A stretch of 64,000 nucleotides of DNA from Glaciecola sp965658765. Its GTDB lineage: Bacteria > Pseudomonadota > Gammaproteobacteria > Enterobacterales > Alteromonadaceae. This document shows positions 53,901 to 61,167 of this stretch, piece by piece. Location of the stretch: NCBI GenBank assembly GCA_965658765.1, contig CBFHTO010000003.1, positions 1-64,000 of the forward strand, written 5' to 3'. Position 1 is the first letter of the stretch; each line of letters opens with the position of its first letter. A model generated the notes under the pieces. It ran no database searches, was not told where the DNA came from, and saw only the letters and a program-made list of their open reading frames with translations. A program made the translations under genes and the position numbers.

Positions 53901-54880
53901 CTATTTTTGAAAGCCGCTAAATTACGCCTTAGGCGATCCGGTTTCTCTCTTGCTATGTTCGAAAAATCTGCGCTTGAAAAATAACTTAGTGGTGCCGAAA
54001 TATGTCCTTCACAGTCTGGATTTGGGCGTTCTAAGATCGCTTTTGACCAAACATTATTCCGCAAATTGGCAACAATATTGGCGTAAGACGGATGATAACA
54101 ATGTTGAAAAAACAAAAAATGCTGAATTGACAAGGCCTGATTTAACTCTTCAAGGTCAGACTTAAGCGTAGTTAGTTTGTTTCCAATCTGTAAAAACAAC
54201 CCAATACCGTTTTGCTCTGCGTACTCAAAAAGGTGTTTCCAATCGAAACTTGCTAAAGAACACGCGAGCATTTCATAGTCTTGCTCATAAATCACTAGAT
54301 GTTTGAAATTCGCCTTTTCAAGCAAGCAATTAATAATCTCACCAGTACCTAAACCTAGTAAAATTAGTGCGTCGATGTTTTGGGAGCTTAAATGTTGTTG
54401 TAAGTCCTGAGAATATTTAAAGTCTCTCTCTAAGTCACCCTCTAAATCACTCTCTAAGTCCCCCTCTAAATCACTCTCTAAGTCACTGGGGACTTGCTCT
54501 TTATCGTTTTTCTTTATTTGGGGCTTATAATTCTGTAAAAACCTAGCTTCTGCAATACCTTGCTCAGAACACAATTGTAAATATGCACTGTGATATGCCA
54601 GTTGTTCAACTTGTGTATCAAGGTTTTTTTTGACATCTAGCGGATAAAGCACTCTACCTTGTTGATAGTCAACCACATTAATCTGCTTCAATCGATTCAC
54701 AAAAATGCTCAGTCGCTTGTTATGAAGCTCATCTAATTCAGCCGCCAATAGTGGCATATATTGTTTAAATGCTTGTTTGTTTTGTCGTAAACGACGCTCG
54801 ATAAGCTCTGCACAATATTTTTCGTGCTCACTCTGCAACGCTTCATCTGCGTCTAGATGAAGTCTTATGTCGTCTAACAT
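50921..54880 (-). CDS. Giant Maf/DUF115 flagellin glycosyltransferase (duplicated N-terminal domain)
   Basis: A 1319-aa cytoplasmic protein of the motility accessory factor family, which transfers pseudaminic-type sugars onto flagellin before export. The MAF_flag10/DUF115 core is at about 600-800: VFVVGNGPSLDNNIELIKE, SCGTALQALHRNGIVPDFHGEVE and NLGFEQLYLIGVDLGFADQ. Before it are two similar Rossmann-like units, 170-275 (ALILLGLGTGEI) and 445-550 (SLLVLGLGDGYA), the Maf N-terminal domain apparently duplicated. About 300 further C-terminal residues are unassigned. A 12-bp coding minisatellite (132-151) precedes the first unit. It is about twice the usual Maf length. It starts 3 bp after the fliT-like gene. 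Confidence 0.9.
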   Translation of the reverse strand: MLDDIRLHLDADEALQSEHEKYCAELIERRLRQNKQAFKQYMPLLAAELDELHNKRLSIFVNRLKQINVVDYQQGRVLYPLDVKKNLDTQVEQLAYHSAYLQLCSEQGIAEARFLQNYKPQIKKNDKEQVPSDLESDLEGDLESDLEGDLERDFKYSQDLQQHLSSQNIDALILLGLGTGEIINCLLEKANFKHLVIYEQDYEMLACSLASFDWKHLFEYAEQNGIGLFLQIGNKLTTLKSDLEELNQALSIQHFLFFQHCYHPSYANIVANLRNNVWSKAILERPNPDCEGHISAPLSYFSSADFSNIAREKPDRLRRNLAAFKNRIPDLYEAFKNYQVKCWHCFEVQSGKYSQGIASDEASSESNINVINMQTRETYSNLSPKSDGIGLAEHFFDYPNVDGLVFGYSGDKLAHYAHNRFIRKIDQITSKERTCKAKLPNCIPSLLVLGLGDGYALEHICEQRDVQNLIISEPNPDLFYASLHAIDWEQIFQQVDEKQGRLYLNIGEGSSQLFKDLMNQFLTLGPHILNDTYLFRAYENPELHQVITEVRQQLKVIFSLGENFDHVLYGLSHTCKALHAGIPSMRFEAYQYLQKTDKQVPIFVVGNGPSLDNNIELIKECEGEVVVVSCGTALQALHRNGIVPDFHGEVEQNRANFDWASRINDPAYLKKITLISVNGIHPDTCKLYKDVLTAFKVGESSTAATLSVLPKQSFQQIEDAYPTVTNMVVSFFLNLGFEQLYLIGVDLGFADQNKHHSKHSGYYEQGQQLFDYKKAHATDMRVRGNRRDYVFTKTEFNISRMVLEHTLARFSAEVFNLSDGVFIEGTLPLDSENVLVTSNKQNKTLMLEHFSECFMSLKSDIYHLMSKAFSNQLMQRQIDCLTEIVESAYKAIEAHKTEQSKLNKKPIENNSDQSDDLTLDTKSKTTIVNEENRLSVLIRDLVDELQNHILTNKQEPGSLYPLYFFNSVQYLCAGLSKAKMQEDQNLVLQDCESIVSQWNLFLSDAKALLLEQFDIIDASQAFSQKRETLRLACENQALYQRPVCGNASRRVAFFTSDEALYASLNDEDLVNHFGMHLNLTKKKTSWVKDFVQADSIDKLLVHIEQGALAEEIVYPIMDLPEQIGGLPESNTIRKWQSIAFVVHDMKAFTAVKSALLKHQKRWFDIGINKLPSILFIPPCLSILGHAERELATNGLLSFLPPRVFVHQLCARAQDIDCFHFIFVKGYFCKTGKINARQSTTRDKLAHLSQAEQVMHESFVSKMTLNEHIMFRHYLALSDQSLTQSSYVDALGNRGARVTRAPLPEELISDWFDFELNTTV
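54425..54484 (-). repeat. 12-bp coding minisatellite in the maf gene (5 units)
   Basis: Five in-phase 12-bp units built on (A/C)C(T/C)CTCTAA(G/A)TC (plus strand), alternating in a 24-bp pattern and coding D-L-E-S / D-L-E-G tetrapeptides. Copy-number changes would preserve the frame. Confidence 0.92.
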
Positions 54881-54883
54881 AGA

Positions 54884-55189
54884 TTACACTTGGTGGTATT
54901 TTTTGATGGCTTTTGATGCTTTATTAGCTTTTTGAAGCTCGTTGGCAATGAGTGTTCTTTTTTCAGTAATGGCCGACAACAAGCGATTATTTGACTGAGT
55001 CTCATATTTTGCAAAAATTCTCTTCTGTTCTTCGTCTAAAGAATTAAGCAAAGAATCTACCAAGTTTGCGCGTTGTTCAACTAAATTTTCTAATAAAGTA
55101 TCGTTTTCGTCAGATATAGCGGATAGCAGAGCGTCATTTAACTCTGCTAGTTCGCTTGGAGTGTGTGGATGGTTAAGCTGTAAATCCAT
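54884..55189 (-). CDS. fliT: FliT-like flagellar chaperone
   Basis: A 101-aa, mostly alpha-helical acidic protein located directly after fliS, where the FliD/FliT chaperone gene is expected. It has the LLENLVEQRANLVDSLL amphipathic helix seen in FliT-type proteins, and the C-terminus is basic (KASKAIKKYHQV). FliT sequences are poorly conserved, so the call rests largely on size, helix pattern and position. Confidence 0.7.
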   Translation of the reverse strand: MDLQLNHPHTPSELAELNDALLSAISDENDTLLENLVEQRANLVDSLLNSLDEEQKRIFAKYETQSNNRLLSAITEKRTLIANELQKANKASKAIKKYHQV

Positions 55190-55222
55190 AAAATTACATG
55201 CTTAGTCTTACGAGTTGTTTGC

Positions 55223-55639
55223 TCATGCACTCGCCGCTTGAGCGTAGGCCTCTTGCTTAGCCGCTTCTGGTATTGCTAACCAAGCGTCTTTTATTGGCGC
55301 AAATAAACCAATCACTTCATCGATGATTTCGATTCCATTATCTGAGTTAATTTTCGTCAATTGGTCGATCATATATCCGTACAGTGCATACATATTTTCA
55401 GCAAAAGAGCCGCCTACTTCAATGTTAAGTGTGTCTCGCAGATTAATAAAAATAGCCGTCGCTTTTGAAATGTTATCTGAGCGCCCTTTTAAATCTTCTC
55501 TATCAATACACCCTTTAGCGTAGGCCAATTTATCTAATGCACCCTGCATTAACATGAGCGTTAATCGATGTGGATCTGCGCTCGCTAGATCTTGCTTTAG
55601 ACTGCCTTTCTTATATGCGTTTATACCTTTCAATGACAT
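55223..55639 (-). CDS. fliS: Flagellin export chaperone FliS
   Basis: A cytoplasmic chaperone (138 aa) that keeps flagellin monomers apart before export. It begins MSLKGINAYKKGSLKQDLAS and has the conserved PHRLTLMLMQGALDKLAYAKG near 23, YALYGYMIDQLTKIN near 85 and AWLAIPEAAKQE near the end. It sits 4 bp after fliD and serves the three flagellins encoded just upstream. Confidence 0.96.
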   Translation of the reverse strand: MSLKGINAYKKGSLKQDLASADPHRLTLMLMQGALDKLAYAKGCIDREDLKGRSDNISKATAIFINLRDTLNIEVGGSFAENMYALYGYMIDQLTKINSDNGIEIIDEVIGLFAPIKDAWLAIPEAAKQEAYAQAASA

Positions 55640-55643
55640 ATTC

Positions 55644-57104
55644 TTATCCTAATGCTGCAAATAGTGCTGCGCCTGTATTCTGTAGACGAGCTACCGTGGT
55701 GTCTAAACTTAAATACCGACCTCTGAGTGTTTGCTCGTAACTGATCATTCTTAATTCGAATCGTTCGCGGTCGGTATTGACCAACTCTTGCTGGTCTTTA
55801 ATGTTACTTTCTCTGCTGGAGAGAATGCCTGATGACTGAGTATATTGCTCTGTGAAGTTCAACAAACGACTCATAATACCGTTATCGGAATTAAACAGTT
55901 TTTCTATATCATCAAAGTTGTCATTCAACGCATTTTCTAAACGAGACTTACCAGTGCCAAGGCCAAAATCGTTCGTACCAATTTCTAATTCACCATCATT
56001 TGTTAGCTCTATTCCCAAAGCAAATAAACTGCCAATAACAGAATCAGCCACATTACTGCCAAGAATAGATGCCATACCGTTTTGTATGCCTCTTACTGTG
56101 GAATCACCTGCTAAAGCGCCGTCATCTTCTAAATCAGACTCGCCATAAGATGTAAGCTTGCGTAACTCTGCATTTAGCTCGTTAAATTTATCAACAAACT
56201 CATTTATTTTTTCTTCAAGGCTTTCGACGTCAAAACCAATTGTTACTTTTGATGCAATTGGATCCCCATTAGCGTCTTTTTCAGACAATTCCTTGACGTC
56301 AAAACGAACACTCTGAATGGTATTTTCAAACTTATTTGTGTCACTTTCGACCGCAATCCCATCGACTGTCGCTTTTGCATTTACGGCTTTATTTGCTTCT
56401 TCAATTATCAAACCGCTAGGCGCACCAGCTGAAGTCTCGGTGGTTAAGCGAGTAAATTGAGCGTTGTCGTCTGTGTTAACAATTTGAAGATCGTTGCCAA
56501 AACCTGTTACGTCAGATGTAAAAACCAGCTTTACACCGCCTTCTGCAGTACCGGTATTGATGATATTGGCGCTGACGCCAAAGTTGTTTTCATCGTTGTT
56601 TATTTGCTCCCTTAATTCAGAAAGCGTTGTACCTTCTGCCACGTTTATTGTGAACTCATCGCCGGTATTGCCGATTTTAAAGGTCAGGTCTGCGTTACCG
56701 CTACCGATGCTGAGTACTTCATCGTCGTTTGAGGAAAATCCGCCATTAGCAGGGGTATCTGTCTCTATTCGACTTCCTTTAGCTAGTTGCGAAACCGCTA
56801 TCTGGTATGTGCCTGGAAGCGCCGCATTTGTGGGGTTTGCACTGAGTACGTCATTGTCTTCGGAGGGATTTTCGATGGTGGGTTCACGACCGCTCAAATT
56901 GCCTTCTTGTTGAAGGTCTTTGATAATATCTTCAAACTCGCTAATTTTGGACTTTACTTGTCCAACCGCAGAGATTTCGTCACTTAAGGTTTCTTCTCTA
57001 GCATCCAATCGGGCCGTTTTAGGTCCACGCTCGGCTTCTAACAACTGCGAAACCAGTGATTCCAGGTCAAGACCGGAGCCTACACCTAAAGATTGAATAC
57101 TCAT
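55644..57104 (-). CDS. fliD: Flagellar filament cap protein FliD
   Basis: An exported cap (486 aa) that folds flagellin at the filament tip. The N-terminal FliD domain (IQSLGVGSGLDLESLVSQLLEAER, shown to its first 20 residues as IQSLGVGSGLDLESLVSQLL) and a C-terminal coiled coil (RLLNFTEQYTQSSGILSSRE and on) flank hypervariable middle domains with typical VDG-IAVESDTN motifs. It lies 15 bp after flaG and 4 bp before fliS. Confidence 0.96.
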   Translation of the reverse strand: MSIQSLGVGSGLDLESLVSQLLEAERGPKTARLDAREETLSDEISAVGQVKSKISEFEDIIKDLQQEGNLSGREPTIENPSEDNDVLSANPTNAALPGTYQIAVSQLAKGSRIETDTPANGGFSSNDDEVLSIGSGNADLTFKIGNTGDEFTINVAEGTTLSELREQINNDENNFGVSANIINTGTAEGGVKLVFTSDVTGFGNDLQIVNTDDNAQFTRLTTETSAGAPSGLIIEEANKAVNAKATVDGIAVESDTNKFENTIQSVRFDVKELSEKDANGDPIASKVTIGFDVESLEEKINEFVDKFNELNAELRKLTSYGESDLEDDGALAGDSTVRGIQNGMASILGSNVADSVIGSLFALGIELTNDGELEIGTNDFGLGTGKSRLENALNDNFDDIEKLFNSDNGIMSRLLNFTEQYTQSSGILSSRESNIKDQQELVNTDRERFELRMISYEQTLRGRYLSLDTTVARLQNTGAALFAALG

Positions 57105-57119
57105 AAGTTTACCTCATAT

Positions 57120-57626
57120 TTAAGCCTGCCTATCCACAACAATACCAGTTTTTGCACTGGATTCAGACTCTATCTCTTTTAACCGCTCTGCAAATTTTAG
57201 CACCTCCTCGGAAGGAATTTGCCGTATTACGTTGCCGCTTTCTTTGTCGGTCACTATAACAACGGGGCGCTCTGCACTATTATCGAGTTTGAATGAAATT
57301 TCTGTGCCATTTGTTTGCAGTACATTATTTATGTTGCTTATCGATTCTGAAAAGCGAACATTTTCCTCTCTCGATAGGGTATCGGCAGATCCTTTATTTG
57401 CTTTAAGCTTTTTGTCGAGTTCAGCATTTGATTTTTCAGACACTGCGGTAGATGTTTTATCGGCATTTTTGACTTGCTGGATAACAGCCGCATTTTCGCT
57501 TTTGGTGTGCACACTTACACCGCTGGGACTGGCAACCATATTGTTTGCAGAAAAGGTCTTGTCAGTTAACACCGAAGCCGATTCACGAGCTAAGCTTTGA
57601 CCAATTTTTGTATTTACATTATCCAT
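57120..57626 (-). CDS. flaG: FlaG family protein
   Basis: A 168-aa protein with the FlaG domain at the C-terminus (about 85-150): LQTNGTEISFKLDNS, VVIVTDKESGNVIRQIPSEEVLKFAERL (two adjoining pieces). FlaG affects filament length in polar flagellates. The N-terminal half is disordered and Ser/Lys-rich. It lies between the first flagellin gene and fliD. Whether it has its own promoter is unclear; I find none in the 109-bp gap before it. Confidence 0.92.
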   Translation of the reverse strand: MDNVNTKIGQSLARESASVLTDKTFSANNMVASPSGVSVHTKSENAAVIQQVKNADKTSTAVSEKSNAELDKKLKANKGSADTLSREENVRFSESISNINNVLQTNGTEISFKLDNSAERPVVIVTDKESGNVIRQIPSEEVLKFAERLKEIESESSAKTGIVVDRQA

Positions 57627-57653
57627 AAAAATCTCCGCGTTATAAAGGGAGGA

Positions 57654-57684
57654 GCGGTTGCACCTAAACTAACAGGTGAACCGC
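57654..57684 (-). terminator. Hairpin between flagellin 1 and flaG
   Basis: The stem GCGGTT-CACCT/AGGTG-AACCGC has one bulged G and an 8-nt loop, read after the flagellin gene on the minus strand. There is no proper T-tract, so it is better seen as an attenuator or a 3'-end stabiliser that leaves some read-through into flaG-fliD. Confidence 0.45.
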
Positions 57685-57735
57685 CCGTTCAACGCAACTT
57701 TTTAAAGGCGGTAAATCCGCGCCAATATAAAAGGC

Positions 57736-58572
57736 TTAACCCAAGAGAGATAAAGCCGTTTGTGGCCTAGCACTCGCTTGGCTTAGGACCGCAAGTGACG
57801 CTTGTTGTAAAATTTGAAACTTAGTCAAGTTTGCTGTTTCGGCAGCAAAATCCGTATCTGTAATTCTAGAGCGCGCGCTTTGCAAATTTTCATTTACATT
57901 GCTTAAGTTTCGAATAGATGACTGAAACCGATTTTCAGCAGAGCCTAAGTCAGCTCTTACCGCTCCAACCGCAGACAATGCAGTGTCAACTGTAGCAACA
58001 GCAGCAGAAGCACCACCTGCAGTAGCAACCGTAAGCGCTGCCAAACCCAAGCCGGTAGCACTAAAACCAGCAGTCGCAATACTACCTGCAGACAAATTTA
58101 CGGAAATATTTTGGCCACTGTTTGCACCTACAAGAAATTTAGCTGAATAACCGCCATTAAACAAGGCTACGTCATTATATTTAGTGTCGGTCGCGATTCG
58201 CGAAATTTCACTTTTTAATGCGGTTACTTCAGAATTTAATGCAGTGCGGTCTGCTGCTGAATTGATTCCATTTTGTGATTGAATGGCTAACTGACGAATT
58301 CTTTGTAGAGCATTCGTGGTTTCTGCCAATGCGCCTTCGGCGGTTTGAGTAAGCGATATTGCGTCATTGGCGTTTCTTACTGCTTGGCCTATTCCGTTGA
58401 TTTGAGAATTCAATCGCTCAGATATTCTCAAACCTGCAGCGTCGTCTGACGCCGAATTGATTCGGAAACCTGAGGAAAGTCGTTCGTAAGATTTGTCGAG
58501 CGAATTCGTAGAATCGAACAGTTGACGCTGTGCATTTAACGCTGACACATTCGTGTTTACATAGATTGACAT
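57736..58572 (-). CDS. Flagellin 1
   Basis: An exported filament subunit (278 aa). The conserved D0/D1 N-terminus MSIYVNTNVSALNAQRQLFD and RLSSGFRINSASDDAAGLRI are intact. The short central part has no D2/D3 insert, and the C-terminus ends SQASARPQTALSLLG. That C-terminal helix (ASLAVLSQASARP) differs from the other two flagellins (ASTTVLSQANQRP), suggesting a specialised subunit. Ribosome site GGAGGT lies 6 bases before the ATG, with a hairpin just in front of it and a sigma-28 promoter 160 bp upstream. It is the flagellin closest to flaG-fliD-fliS. Confidence 0.97.
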   Translation of the reverse strand: MSIYVNTNVSALNAQRQLFDSTNSLDKSYERLSSGFRINSASDDAAGLRISERLNSQINGIGQAVRNANDAISLTQTAEGALAETTNALQRIRQLAIQSQNGINSAADRTALNSEVTALKSEISRIATDTKYNDVALFNGGYSAKFLVGANSGQNISVNLSAGSIATAGFSATGLGLAALTVATAGGASAAVATVDTALSAVGAVRADLGSAENRFQSSIRNLSNVNENLQSARSRITDTDFAAETANLTKFQILQQASLAVLSQASARPQTALSLLG

Positions 58573-58586
58573 TTACTACCTCCAAT

Positions 58587-58634
58587 AAACAAGACATGTT
58601 GAGAGAGTCAGTACTGCAAAGACTTATCTTGTTT
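58587..58634 (-). promoter_or_regulatory. Leader hairpin next to the flagellin 1 ribosome site
   Basis: A perfect 8-bp stem, AAACAAGA/TCTTGTTT, encloses 32 nt; its base ends 3 nt upstream of the GGAGGT ribosome site (58578-58583). It could modulate ribosome or CsrA access (inference). Confidence 0.55.
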
Positions 58635-58731
58635 TATGTATTGTATATTACTCACTAGGGTTCACTACGCCCTAATCAGCGACCTCATTTTTTGGAATGC
58701 GACATAAAGTTGCATTACCCCTCGACTAACT

Positions 58732-58758
58732 GTATCGACAACAACTTGAACACCTTTA
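58732..58758 (-). promoter_or_regulatory. Sigma-28 promoter of flagellin 1
   Basis: Minus strand TAAA-N15-GTCGATAC compared with TAAA-N15-GCCGATAA. The -35 is exact, spacing exact, and six of eight -10 bases match. It lies 160 bp before the start codon. The -35 lies inside one arm of a 16-bp inverted repeat. Confidence 0.8.
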
Positions 58759-58793
58759 GATTTTTTTTGAATTTTTTTCAAAAAAAATCTAAA
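58755..58793. repeat. Perfect 16-bp AT-rich inverted repeat at the flagellin 1 promoter
   Basis: The arm TTTAGATTTTTTTTGA and its exact complement are separated by 7 nt. The proximal arm contains the -35 TTTA/TAAA of the sigma-28 promoter. It could act as an operator, a cruciform or a terminator for transcripts from flagellin 2. Confidence 0.9.
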
Positions 58794-59300
58794 TAGTTGT
58801 TTTTACTTGGTTTTATTTACATTTTTTGTTGGTAAATATAGTGGAAATACGCCAACGATGCTTTTTTGAACACATATTAGATGGTTTAACGATTGAGAAT
58901 TATAAGCTCAGATAGACTAATGCTTGAAAATATAAGCTCATAATTTGATCTCATAATTGTCTATGCCAATAGTGGGAAAAGTTTAACTCTTGTGAAATGT
59001 TCATTAGAACTTATAAACTATATGAGCTTGGCTAGGTCGGATTTATTTGTATTTCGGGCTGTTGGGCGCAGCAACTTGAAAAGTGGCATAGCTTATGCTT
59101 ACGCTAAGTATGCAGGTTTTACGAAAATGATACGAATTCAAGATTATATTAAGGTGAATTCATAAAATAATAGTTAAAGCCTAAGCGCCTTAAAAATGAC
59201 ATATAGGCGCAGGTCTGTCGGATTTATGTCGCTGTAAGACAATATGTAAAGCCAAAACGTTGCAATAAAGCACTTTTTTGAGATACGCATAAGGAACTTA

Positions 59301-59336
59301 AAAATAAAAAAGGCTGAACCGTGGGGCGGTTCAGCC
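59301..59336 (-). terminator. Strong terminator downstream of flagellin 2
   Basis: A perfect 10-bp stem, GGCTGAACCG/CGGTTCAGCC, with a 5-nt loop is followed on the minus strand by TTTTTTATTTTT. It lies 374 bp after the flagellin 2 stop, leaving an unusually long structured 3' region, or it ends a separate small RNA. Confidence 0.9.
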
Positions 59337-59339
59337 AAC

Positions 59340-59449
59340 TTGCTCACGTTAGGAGTTGGAGCAAAACTTTTCCGTCGACTGGCAGGATTGTAGAACTAGA
59401 GTACTGGCCTCTCAACCGAACTTCTACACTCTCAGTCTTGTTAGTCGAC
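59340..59449 (-). ncRNA. Candidate structured RNA (flagellin 2 3' region or small RNA)
   Basis: Read on the minus strand, nested perfect stems GTCGACT/AGTCGAC (59374-59380 with 59443-59449) and TGTAGAA/TTCTACA (59389-59395 with 59422-59428) enclose an inner 4-bp stem. A hairpin TTGCTC/GAGCAA (59340-59364) follows, and the terminator comes directly after. The arrangement is that of a folded RNA ended by an intrinsic terminator. No promoter is evident, so it may be processed from the flagellin 2 mRNA. Confidence 0.45.
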
Positions 59450-59710
59450 CTTTTATATTTCATATATATTAAATATATCAGAAACTTACATAATTTAAAT
59501 GTAAACACCGTCCTTGGTATTTAAGGGCCTCTCAAGCCTTTATTCTCTCTTATCTTTCTTAATTGTCTATCTCGCTAATCTATTGCTTTTATTTTCAGTA
59601 AATATCTGAGCTTAATAATAAAATGCTCATTTTAGTCTGACTCATGCAACTGCCCCTTTAATTAAGCTATCTTGTTATTTGTCTTTTTGCGACAGACTTA
59701 TGAGTAATTA

Positions 59711-60541
59711 CTAGCCCTGCAGTAAGCTTAACGCAGCCTGAGGACGCTGATTCGCCTGACTTAAAACAGTAGTACTGGCTTGTTGAATAATCTGCAAGCG
59801 GGTAAGATTTGCCGTCTCGGCGGCAAAGTCGGTATCTCTTATCCGGCTGCGTGCAGCGGATACATTTTCAGAAATATTCGTTAAATTTCTAATCGTAGAC
59901 TGAAAACGGTTTTGTATCGCACCGATGTCTGCTCGTTTGTCATCTACAGTTTGTATTGCAGCGTCTATTTGATCCAGTGCAGCCGATGCAGCACCTGGGG
60001 TCGATACAGATAGGACAACACCAGGAAACAAGCCTGATGTGCCAAAGCCCGCCGTTCTAGAAACATTGATTCCGATCGTCTGTCCAGAATTTGCACCAAC
60101 TAAGAACTTGGCTGAATAACTGCCAGTTAACACGTCAACGCCGGCAAATTGTGTTGTTTCGGCAATTCTAGATATTTCTAACTTTAATGCTGAAACTTCT
60201 TTTTGTAGCGCATCTCTATCTGCTTGAGAATTAATGCCGTTTTGAGATTGCACCGCAAGTACTCGTATACGTTGCAATGCAGATGTAGTTTCTTGCAGCG
60301 CACCTTCGACGGTTTGTGCTAGTGAAATCCCGTCGTTCGCATTACGTACAGCCTGGTCCAAGCCCATGATTTGTGAGGTCATACGGTCTGATATTTGAAG
60401 CCCTGCAGCATCGTCTTTTGCACTATTGATTCGCAATCCTGAAGACAAACGTTCGAATGCTGTACTTAAATTTGTGGTTGTGTCGTTCAAGTAACGCCTT
60501 GTACTTAATGACGATATATTAGTGTTTACAAATAATGACAT
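59711..60541 (-). CDS. Flagellin 2
   Basis: A short filament flagellin (276 aa). It begins MSLFVNTNISSLSTRRYLND and has RLSSGLRINSAKDDAAGLQI; the C-terminus is ASTTVLSQANQRPQAALSLLQ. It has no D2/D3 insert. It is the most divergent of the three at the N-terminus (SSLSTRRYLND instead of SALNAQRQLF). A ribosome site AGGAG is present, but I find no convincing sigma-28 or sigma-54 element upstream, unlike flagellins 1 and 3. It may be read through from flagellin 3 or use another promoter. Confidence 0.96.
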   Translation of the reverse strand: MSLFVNTNISSLSTRRYLNDTTTNLSTAFERLSSGLRINSAKDDAAGLQISDRMTSQIMGLDQAVRNANDGISLAQTVEGALQETTSALQRIRVLAVQSQNGINSQADRDALQKEVSALKLEISRIAETTQFAGVDVLTGSYSAKFLVGANSGQTIGINVSRTAGFGTSGLFPGVVLSVSTPGAASAALDQIDAAIQTVDDKRADIGAIQNRFQSTIRNLTNISENVSAARSRIRDTDFAAETANLTRLQIIQQASTTVLSQANQRPQAALSLLQG

Positions 60542-60818
60542 GATAATCTCCTAACGATTTTGATAAAGTCGATTTGTTATTATTATTCCGACCGTTTTGT
60601 AATTTAATGTTGGTGCTCGTTCAATATGACTTCGCACACTAATGTCATCTTTCGAGAAGCAGCTGTGCATTCTGGCATACTTAATGCTTTCAAATAGTTA
60701 ATCATGGACTGATTAACCGTATTTATTCTTCACTAGAATAAATGCAAGCATGTAAGCTGGTTCAGAGCATAGCTCTTTTGCTGACGACAGGTATGATGTT
60801 CCAGACCTCATACCTCTC

Positions 60819-60839
60819 ACTACCTCCTGGCGTCATTCC
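60819..60839 (-). repeat. 21-bp flagellin intergenic repeat, copy 1
   Basis: Twenty of 21 bases match copy 2 at 61242-61262. On the minus strand it contains AGGAGGTAGT, the same core as the flagellin 1 ribosome site (GGAGGTAGTAAATG). It is bordered by the 8-bp hairpin at 60789-60815. Confidence 0.85.
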
Positions 60840-61167
60840 TGTCAGTCGGCAGTTCAGCTAGTCTTAACGACTTCTGACATTTAACTTATCTTCATAGTCA
60901 CCATCTTTCTGTGGTTTCAAGACTAATCAAATTGTTATTTATATTGGAGTAGATCGTTGCACTAATATGCATGATATGACTCTCAACTTTTCCTAACGTG
61001 CTTTACCTTTCTTTGAAGGTTATATGCGTTTCTTATTATTTTTGAACGCTTATCAGCAGGCATATTTTTAAGTTATTATTAAGTATTGCCTTGCTTAAAC
61101 TAGTTATCGTACGCAAGCCGAAAAAGCTTTAGAAAAAAGATGAGTTTTTTGAAAATAAATAGATAGG

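Larger units (their letters stand above)
58573..59710. other. 1138-bp region between flagellin 1 and flagellin 2
   Basis: No credible gene. On the minus strand it holds, from high to low coordinate: an AT-rich stretch; a nested stem-loop element (59374-59449); a second hairpin (59340-59364); a strong terminator (59301-59336); direct repeats of TATAAGCTCA at 58901 and 58931; the large palindrome (58755-58793); the flagellin 1 promoter (58732-58758); and its leader hairpin (58587-58634). Confidence 0.7.

Noticed and set aside
59321..59524. A 67-codon plus-strand frame in the flagellin 1-2 gap
   Set aside because: It starts inside the terminator stem and follows the structured region; no ribosome site and no family resemblance.
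60713..60811. A 32-codon minus-strand frame starting after an AGGAGG-like site in the flagellin 2 leader
   Set aside because: It runs through three hairpins, has no recognisable composition or conserved features, and the spacing to AGGAGG is long. It is more likely a structured leader than a peptide gene.
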